A stretch of 64,000 nt of DNA from Spinacia oleracea (taxonomy: Eukaryota > Streptophyta > Magnoliopsida > Caryophyllales > Amaranthaceae): the NCBI RefSeq assembly GCF_020520425.1, contig NC_079491.1, forward strand, positions 45,746,027 through 45,810,026, read 5' to 3'. A program made the position numbers and the translations under genes. Each line of letters begins with the position of its first letter. Within the stretch, counting starts at the first letter, position 1. Under the pieces are notes generated by a model, which saw only the letters and a list, made by a program, of their open reading frames with translations, had not been told where the DNA came from and ran no database searches. Below are positions 57,258 through 64,000 of this stretch, piece by piece.

Positions 57258-57260
<3 letters not shown>

Positions 57261-57265
57261 TTTAA

Positions 57266-57306
57266 CTAGTTTGTGCCCAGCATTATGTACGTGTTGCGTG
57301 TTAGAG
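57266..57306 (-). mobile_element. Second Helitron-like 3' terminus, degenerate
   Basis: CTAGTTTGTGCCC with a weak hairpin (GTACGTGTTGCGTG) lies immediately right of the first Helitron's end, in the same orientation. No matching 5' end was found. Confidence 0.3.
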
Positions 57307-57488
57307 ATTTTATGTGAATACTTTATAATCCTAATGAAATCATGCGCCTTATAAAAGAAATTGCATCAAAATTTATATTCATATTGTCTATGCACATTAT
57401 GCTTACTTGAAATTTCATATGAACAACATAACTTTAATCCTGCTATAATCATATGGTTATAACATATTTGATTATTTAGTTCCTATTT

Positions 57489-57832
57489 GGAAAATTTGGT
57501 AATATTAATCCAACCTTTGGCCGATTTTCTTTTATTAATCCCACCTACGACATATTTTTTAATAATCCCACCTTTACTACCCGACGACTTTTATTGGGCT
57601 TAAGTGGCCGGTAATCGGTGAAAAAGTCAACGAGATGGTGATGAATTGATGATGATGACTGAATATATCGAGAGAGAGTACTGCCATGTAGAGAAATAAT
57701 GCCGCTTACAACAGTTTTATGACCTGTTGGGCCCAATAAAAGTTGTTGGGTAATAAAGGTGGGATTATTAAAAAATATGTCCTAGGTGGGCTTAATAAAA
57801 GAAAATCGGTCAAAGGTTGGATTAAATTTTCC
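57489..57832. mobile_element. MITE with ~105-bp inverted repeats (MULE-like), 344 bp
   Basis: The left arm GGAAAATTTGGTAATATTAA through TTTTATTGGGC is matched in reverse complement by the right arm, with a small indel near the tip. The arms cover about two thirds of the element. Long TIRs suggest a MULE relative, but the flanks share only TATTT, not a clear 9-bp duplication. Confidence 0.75.
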
Positions 57833-58884
57833 TATTTATAAAACAAAATTATTGATATACAAAGTACATCATGTTCTGCAAAAGATTAAGAAATAATATT
57901 ATTTACATAGGCTATTAAGAGCAAGTTTTATTTTATTTTTATTGCTTAAGCAATTTAAATATTGATTGATTAGAGGAAAGTCAGATAATTTCGGTGAACA
58001 TCAAACTTCACAAAAGTTGGCTTTGAAAAGGGATACATTATTGGTAATTGTAAAGTTCATAAAATTAGTTTGTCCATGACAATTGGCAATTATAAAGTTC
58101 ATGCTAATTGTACATCCTAAGATTACATGACAATGAATATCTCTTTTCCTGAAAACAGAAGAAACGACTCAGCGAGTATTCAAGGGAACTAAAAGTCAAA
58201 TTTTAAAACTACACGATAATTTATCAACCAATTTTTGTGATTGATAATTTAAAATTCAATTTTAATAATTCATCAAATGTAAACTCTGATTGTTCCCATG
58301 GTTTAAGAGAATCTAATGGTAAAAAAAAATCAAGTAAAAAATAATCAAACATGATATGCATATGTAAGGGAAAAATGTGTGCACGGTATATGTACTCAGT
58401 GTACCTTAGATGTGTTAGCTAGTCAAACTTAGGTATACGGTTCCATTTTGTCTAATTCACATTTTCTCAAATAAATTTTTAAACTTTTATTTTTCTCTAT
58501 GGAAAAAACATGTAGCATTGTAGATTAATTTCTTATACATACTTATTCTTTTTATTTTTATAGTGTGTCAGATATTTGTTTAGGTTTATTTTGGAAATCA
58601 TATTATTTCTTCCTTATTCTTGATGTTTTTAGGCTTATTTTGGAAACTTTGACTTTAATTAAGTCAGATTGTCACCATTTTAGATACTTTATCCTTATTT
58701 CCTTGCTTGATTGGTGCATGATTGAATGGTTGCTCTTTTAATGGGCTTGACGTGACATATGATGTGGCATAGCTGAGAGGGGAGTATTGGGGATTTGCTC
58801 ACCTCTCATAGCCCACCACTTTACTTTAATTATATAGATTTCCACGCATAATGCACATTTTTGGCGGAGTCGGTGCAGGATAAT
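57833..58884. other. AT-rich spacer, nothing recognised
   Basis: No ORF with coding character, no RNA gene and no paired termini found. Confidence 0.5.
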
Positions 58885-59881
58885 TAGGGGTGCAAACGAG
58901 CCGAGCTTTACCCTGTTCATGTTCATTTAATTTATGCGAGCTTGAGGCCGAGCCAGAGCTTTCCGAGCTCAAAAATTTGTCCAAACTCGGTTAGTTTAAA
59001 AGATTTTGTGTTCGCGAACTATTCGTGAACGACTCAATTATTAATCGAGGCGAGTTTATAAACGAGAATTTTTCATGCACGAGTTTTCTTAAACGAGATT
59101 TAGAGTAAAACCACTTGAAAATCTAACAAATTATAATCATATCAAATACTCCGTAATAAAGATTAGAGTACATTACTCCCTCCGTATTTATTTAAGAGAT
59201 ACACTTGGTCGGACACGGGTATTAAGAAGAATAATTGAATGAAATAAAGTAATAAAACAAGTGGGGTTGGGTAGATATTTTAATAAGTAAACCAAGTGGG
59301 GATCATGTCATTTTAGGGGGTGGGGAATGATGGTGGAGTGGTGGTGGGGTGTAGATAGATTATTTAATTAGATAGTGGGGTTGATAAGTTACTAAAAATG
59401 ACAAGTGTATCTCTTAAATAAATACGGCCGGAAAAGACAAGTGTATCCCTTAAATAAATACAGAGGGAGTACTTTATTTGATAAACAAACTAATAACTTA
59501 GAAAGAGGTCAAAGAGCATTAATTTAGCAATTAAAATTTTATTTCAAAATATTTTTATTCTATTATAGATTTCAAAAGTCAAAAACATGATATTTATTTA
59601 TATTTGAAAAACGTATATATGGTAAAATATGATACATAACATAACTAGACGAACTTGTTCACGAACATAAATGAACGAGTTGTTCATAAACATAAATGAA
59701 CGAGTAGTTCATGAACTTAAATGAACGAGCATACCTATGTTCATGTTCAAGCTCGTTTATTAAGCGAGCTTCAAATGTTGTTCAAGCTCGGCTCGTTTAA
59801 TAAATGAACGAACATGAACGAGCTTTAAACGAGCCCGAGCCCGAGTAGTTTATTGACCGGCTCGGCTCATTTGCACCCTTA
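58885..59881. mobile_element. Non-autonomous hAT-like element, ~1.0 kb
   Basis: Starts TAGGGGTGCAAACGAGCCGA and ends with the complement-type GGCTCATTTGCACCCTTA. The 8-bp duplication AGGATAAT lies at 58877-58884 and 59882-59889. Eight-bp duplications and TAGGGGTG ends are typical of the hAT superfamily. The subterminal regions are full of GAACGAGC/GCTCGTTT words on both sides. A Stowaway is nested inside and no transposase is encoded. Confidence 0.88.
59176..59469. mobile_element. Stowaway MITE, 294 bp, nested in the hAT-like element
   Basis: Ends CTCCCTCCGTATTTATTTAA and its complement, bordered by TA (59174-59175, 59470-59471). The right end carries an additional duplicated copy of ACAAGTGTATCTCTTAAATA. 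Confidence 0.9.
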
Positions 59882-60627
59882 AGGATAATAGCTGTTATTG
59901 TCGAAAATTCTAATAGCGGGACGTTGTCGTCATGTCGCACGGGTAGTAAGGGTATGATGGTAACTTTGGTAGAAAATGAAACGGGTTTGACTTTGGCCAT
60001 AAATTGACCCCGTTATCCCGTTTTGGATTTGAAATTTCGAATTTTGGAATATAGGTACTTCCATATCCGAATCTTCTTCTCTCTCCTATTTCATTATTTT
60101 GGAGATCTATTTTGCTCTCCTTCGTTATCCTCTTTCTCTCTCATCATTCTTCGTTCATCCTGCAATTCATCAACAAGGTATGTAATTTAATTAATGATGT
60201 CTAATTCTATGCTGATTTCTGGTAATAATGTAATGATTTGTATGTTGAATTTTGATATAAAAGTTGATTATCAGTCTAATGAGTTCCAATTTCATCTCCT
60301 TCTTGCAATTTAATTAATGAATGATGTTGATTTAATTGAATTGTATTTTACACTTGTTCCTGTTCGGTTTTGTTATGAACCCTAAAATCGAAAACCCTAA
60401 AAGTCGATTTCTGATACGAACCCTAAATTTAATTCGAGGATTTTAAAGATATTCGTTTTGCATGAGCTTTTTTGGAGTTAATTAAGGATTAAATTTGGGG
60501 AAGTTACTTTTTCCCAATTGAATTATGGATTAAAGGTGGAAAGTGATTTCCCAATTGAATTATGGATTAATGAAGTAACTTTGCATGTTTCTGAATCTAC
60601 AGACCTCTAAAAAGGTTTTGTCTCGAG

Positions 60628-60896
60628 ATGAGGTCCAGTATGAAGAGGCCATTTATTCCCCAAGCGGAGGTGGGAAGCAGGAAAAAATGGGGGGTGAGAT
60701 TCACAATTGATTTGACCCCTAAAACAAGTGATTAGAATTTTCATAAATGCTTACAATGTGTAATGTTGTTTGTGTTGTGGTTGTTTGAATTCAGAGTTCT
60801 GTGAGGTCTGTACTAGGCGCTACTGAGGGGGAGAAGCCTAAATTGAAAGTTGATATGAGGAAGAAGAAACATAAGGTTGATGAGGATAAGTGGTAA
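60628..60896 (+). CDS. Small basic protein, 55 aa, two coding exons
   Basis: Coding exons 60628-60693 and 60795-60896 join in phase (GT at 60694, TTCAG at 60790-60794). They read MRSSMKRPFIPQAEVGSRKK at the N-terminus and DMRKKKHKVDEDKW at the C-terminus. An upstream non-coding exon (about 60060-60177) ends CATCAACAAG|GTATGT and joins at the ACAG ending 60602, the structure of a real plant transcript with a 5'-UTR intron. The product is very basic, without membrane segment or known domain. It could be a genuine small nuclear protein or the remainder of a larger gene; I do not recognise it. Confidence 0.55.
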
Positions 60897-61320
60897 TACA
60901 TGTAAGATTTGAAGTGGTAATACATGTAAGATTCAGAATTGATGAGAATTCGTACATTTGATGTTCAATCATACAACTACTCCAATTAAAAGTACCGGCA
61001 CAATTTGAAGTGACATGAAACCGGAGACAAAATATACAATTTTATTCGGTTCTATTTTCTTTTTTTTTGGTCAAAATGAGTCACTACATTCAAAGATCAG
61101 AGCTAAATGGGTCGAGTTACAAGAATATATAAACTAATCACTAATATATAATGAAATCATATTACGTCCCCTAAATCGTGGCGATTAAGATTGAACATGT
61201 ACTACAAGTCGAATACCAGTAATTCGGTAATCCACCAGAATAACTTACAAAACGATTACCTTTAACATTAAACTTATAAAACGACTACGATTAAACGAGT
61301 GCTAGTTCAGAATCACTTGA
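60897..61320. other. Spacer between convergent small genes
   Basis: The 3' flank of the 55-aa gene and of the minus-strand GRF gene. A sequence near 60897-60930 (TGGTAATACATGTAAGATT) is duplicated in tandem. Otherwise nothing seen. Confidence 0.6.
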
Positions 61321-61698
61321 CTACTTGAGGTACATCACTGCCGCCCCAATGAACAGGAATGCTCCTCCGATCTTTATCAAGTTGAAGAGCGAATGTTCGG
61401 CGTCTTCTAGTCTTCGAAATATCATACCAAAAGGTGAAGTATTTGGTGTTTTCCTGATTAAATCATCTTCTTGTGTCCACTCCCAAAACCCGCAAACTCT
61501 ACACTTGTAATAAGGTCTTAGCGGATAGTTATTCGTTAAAACTACCCAGAATTCAGCGATTTTCGGGGGTGCACAGTTGCAACGTTTTCCTGCAACCCAG
61601 ACAATATCGGTACCCACGACATGTGTGGCTATATGAGGGGGGTTTGAATTCGACGGGAATGACCAGTTTGCAGGAGAAAATGATGATTTGGCAGACAT
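61321..61698 (-). CDS. GRF-type zinc-finger protein with C-terminal membrane segment, 125 aa
   Basis: An intronless frame with start ATG at 61698. The GRF finger spans about residues 38-72: KRCNCAPPKIAEFWV, then LRPYYKCRVCGFWEW. It keeps the C-x-C ... C-x-x-C-x-F/W-x-W layout, though the GRR part of the signature reads PLRPYY. The C-terminus LFNLIKIGGAFLFIGAAVMY is a probable membrane anchor. The plan (finger, charged linker, terminal hydrophobic helix) is that of the GRF gene carried by the MULE at 30677-31238. It could therefore be a former transposon cargo gene or a member of the same host family. No TIRs were found around it. Confidence 0.75.
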   Translation of the reverse strand: MSAKSSFSPANWSFPSNSNPPHIATHVVGTDIVWVAGKRCNCAPPKIAEFWVVLTNNYPLRPYYKCRVCGFWEWTQEDDLIRKTPNTSPFGMIFRRLEDAEHSLFNLIKIGGAFLFIGAAVMYLK

Positions 61699-62375
61699 AT
61701 TAAAAATTATGATATTCTAGTGTTTTATACTATGTGAGAAAGAAGAGGGGGGAAGGGTGGACGCTGGGATGAGAGAGACTATAACTCATGATAGTTATAT
61801 AGAAGGGTTTCCTTGTATTTGCCGCGTTTTTCCATCTTCTTCAAATTTGGCGCTAAAAGTATGGTATCGGCGCCAAAATGTAAGTACTTCGTAATAAAGT
61901 AGGCGTCAGACACATTTGAAAAAGTCAAAACTATTACCACGGCTTCAAATATCATTTGTACTATGTGCCTTCTCAATATACTATTTCAAATCATTAGTAA
62001 CTAATAATATAATTCTAATTTTTCGTAACTAATATTATAGTACTTCGTACTTCTACATATAGAACCTTCCTAATTATACTATTTCTAATCTTTAGTATTT
62101 TCTAAATATAATAACTCATAAAATTACACACACATATAAGTAAAACAACACACATCACCACAAGCACGCATTCACAATTCGTTTGATAAGTCCCCCAAAG
62201 GCTGATACATACAAGATACAAAAAGATGCCCGTGGATTGAAACTAGATAGATTAGGCGGATTACCAAGAAAAACACTAATCACTCCGGAAGATGACTGTC
62301 TTAACAATCGGAGGGCTTTTGCTACCAACACGAAAAGTGAGGACATCACTTCTTGATGAAAGAACTCATACATTC
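61699..62375. other. Region between the GRF gene and the right-edge LTR
   Basis: The first 150 bp are the likely promoter and 5' UTR of the minus-strand GRF gene. Near 62155-62373 both strands are open for 50-72 codons, but neither peptide is recognisable. The LTR at 62376 begins 3 bp from the minus-strand ATG, so a gene may have been cut here; I cannot support one. Confidence 0.4.
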
Positions 62376-64000
62376 TGTAATACCTCGTATTTTTATATTA
62401 TTTATAAATATATTTTATTATATTTATAAAGAATTTTACGATTTTTGGAATTTATTTCGCATTTAAATATTATTTAAATGTATTTTAATTAATTAGAATA
62501 TTTATTATTTTTATTAATTACGAAACGAATTTAATTTTCGAGTCGGGAAATTTAATGGGTCGCAAGTAATTTTAAAAGGTTTGGGTTTTAAATGAAAAGT
62601 CCAATTCGTTTCATTAAATGAGCCCAATCAAAAGAATTTAATTCAAGTCCTAAGCTAGCCCAATCGTTTAACTCCCTAAGCCCAATTCTAATTCCTTAAG
62701 CCTAGCCCATTAGAATTTGGGAGCCTATAAATAGGACTCCCCTCATTAAATGATCCCCCTATTTTGTCATAAACCCCTTTTCCTCTCTTGCTTGCTCCAC
62801 ACTTCTCCTCTCCTCTCCCTCTTGTCCGGCCCGCAACCCCGCACATCACGAGCAGCCTCGTGCCTTCGTGCTCGCTCGTGTGCTGATGTGCCCTTGTTGC
62901 TCGCCCATCGCCCCTCGTCGCCCACACTCCCTCTCGCCCTCGCTGTGCTGCTGTGCGTTGTTTCTCCTCTCGCCAGCCACACGCGCACGCCTCTCTCCCA
63001 CACTCTCTTGTCGCTCTACCTTGCTGCTCACCCTCACGCCCCAGCGCGCGCGCGCCCCTTCCCTCTCGCCCAGCACTGCTGTGCGCGCCCCTGCTGCCTT
63101 CGTCCCTTCGTCGCTGCGCACACGCACTCGGGTAGTGCGTTGTGTTTTGTCGTTGTTGCTTGTTCGTTCGTTGTTCAATTCTTTTCGCCCAATCACATTA
63201 TATTCGTGGTTGTTCCGTGCTATAGGTCGGATTGGTATAATTATCTTCTTCCTTGCCTATTCTATTTCAATTTCGTATTTTAAATTATATTATTATTACT
63301 GTTTTGAATAATTAAAATGCTGGGAATCGGTTATGAACACCGTGCTTTGAGTATTTATGTGTTGTGATTCATTAGGCTTGTTTTAATTATTAAAGCATGA
63401 ATTTTCAGATTCGTTTATTTAATAAAGAATTGATTTTTGTGATGTTAAATTGGTTTTATTGGGATTTTCAAGTTAGGGTTTTAACCTAGACCTAATGAGT
63501 CAATTGATTAGCATAATTAGGTGATGATTTTAATTATGATAATCAATTATATTTTCAGATTTATATAAAGGCTTAAAGTGTTGATTTTTATTGATTTTAA
63601 AGGCGGAAAAAGTATGTTTTCATACTAGGGATTGGTTTTGCAAATTGAGACGATTATTTTATTGAAGAACGATTGGATTCTAAAGTTTAAATAAGGTTTA
63701 AGATTTTATAAAGTTGCTGGAAATTTAATGAACATGGAAATAATTTAAGTTTCATTATTTTGGTGATAGGAGGTGATTTCTAAGTGAGTGCTCGTATTGT
63801 AAAGTGGACCCTACGCTTAGGTATTCAAGGTACGTACAAGTCTAGGGCGACCACACTATTTGTCAAGGACATTACATGATTGTTGTTGATGTGAATTATA
63901 TTATGTGGATTCATATTTGTTTTGGTGAACGATCATGTGGGTTATTATGAAGGAAATAATGCCCTTGGTCCAAGTATGCATTCTATGTTAAGTCTAATAA
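62376..64000 (+). mobile_element. 5' LTR of a gypsy-like retrotransposon, cut by the window edge
   Basis: It starts TGTAATACCTCGTATTTTTA, closely resembling the TGTAATCCCCCGTAATTTTA start of the Tekay-type LTR at 34113. It also shares a later AGGTACGTACA segment (63827-63838; compare 35514 onward), which makes it a related family. A TATA box lies at 62726-62733. The CT-rich, GC-rich part (62750-63180) is leader or LTR sequence and not a gene despite several long overlapping frames. The end of the LTR is not reached. Confidence 0.7.
62726..62734 (+). promoter_or_regulatory. Probable LTR TATA box
   Basis: TATAAATAG within CCTATAAATAGGACTCC, about 350 bp into the LTR and followed by a CT-rich leader, the usual position of a retrotransposon promoter. 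Confidence 0.6.

Larger units (their letters stand above)
51916..57260 (-). mobile_element. Non-autonomous Helitron enclosing a mariner element (inferred)
   Basis: The minus-strand 3' end has the hairpin CCGTGCATCACACGG followed by GCTAAAATCTAG|T at 51916. The minus-strand 5' end starts A|TCTAATATATAT and runs through the AT tract into AAAGGAGGCATATTTGC, typical of plant Helitron 5' ends, at 57260. Both ends sit at an A-T host dinucleotide as Helitrons require. Subtracting the mariner (51983-56443) and the Stowaway leaves about 0.6 kb, so it encodes nothing itself. The pairing of the two ends is inferred. Confidence 0.5.

Noticed and set aside
62155..62373. 72-codon frame (-) and an overlapping ~55-codon frame (+)
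   Set aside because: Both strands are open and neither peptide has recognisable features; cannot be supported as a gene.
62750..63311. Up to 177-codon frames on both strands
   Set aside because: CT-rich, GC-rich LTR/leader sequence downstream of the TATA box; open in many frames because of composition.

Overview
This is a stretch of a flowering-plant nuclear genome, almost certainly a eudicot. The evidence is large split genes with GT-AG introns, AT-rich introns and intergenic DNA, and plant transposon families: Tekay-type chromovirus, MuDR-type MULE, DD39D mariner, Stowaway and Tourist MITEs, hAT, Helitron and an Au-like SINE. The repeated TACTCCGTA-like words and the MITE flavour would fit Caryophyllales/Amaranthaceae, but the sequence does not prove this. 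No prokaryotic features, tRNA or rRNA genes were seen.

Region 1 (1-27.6 kb, + strand). One very long metabolic gene of at least 34 exons, whose 5' exons are not visible. It fuses two 3-hydroxyisobutyrate-dehydrogenase-like modules (the first only as a C-terminal tail), a DUF1537 / four-carbon acid-sugar kinase module and a class II fructose-bisphosphate-aldolase-like module. This is the order of the Arabidopsis At1g18270-type fusion. In bacteria the same families sit as separate genes in acid-sugar catabolic operons (dehydrogenase, kinase, aldolase), so the protein looks like such a pathway on one chain. Its introns are swollen by a MULE, two opposed SINE copies, Tourist and Stowaway MITEs, a Helitron end and a 0.8 kb inverted repeat.

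Region 2 (27.6-30.3 kb). Intergenic debris: degenerate TTAGTTAAG-type repeats followed by their reverse-complement counterpart, a broken CC-NLR (Rx_N) fragment and short tandem repeats.

Region 3 (30.29-48.05 kb). A MuDR-type MULE with 140-bp terminal inverted repeats and a 9-10 bp target duplication. It carries a GRF zinc-finger/transmembrane gene (+), a MULE transposase gene (-) and a third unrecognised gene (-). A complete 11.9 kb Tekay-type Ty3/gypsy element (34113-45985, TSD CTCTA, two near-identical 2.75 kb LTRs) has landed inside the transposase gene and split it. The host transposase also has a premature stop in its C-terminal zinc knuckle and a frameshift near its N-terminus.

Region 4 (48.1-51.6 kb). 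A four-exon minus-strand gene for a 149-residue single-pass membrane protein. The MULE ends about 110 bp beyond its stop codon, and its largest intron holds a dead LINE fragment.

Region 5 (51.9-59.9 kb). A transposon nest. A minus-strand Helitron appears to enclose an intact 4.46 kb mariner-like element with an uninterrupted 565-residue DD39D transposase and, unexpectedly, a second 190-codon reading frame facing it. Stowaway, MULE-like and hAT non-autonomous elements follow.

Region 6 (60-64 kb). A small two-coding-exon gene (55 aa), a stand-alone GRF zinc-finger/transmembrane gene (125 aa, minus strand), and the 5' LTR of another gypsy-like retrotransposon running off the right edge.
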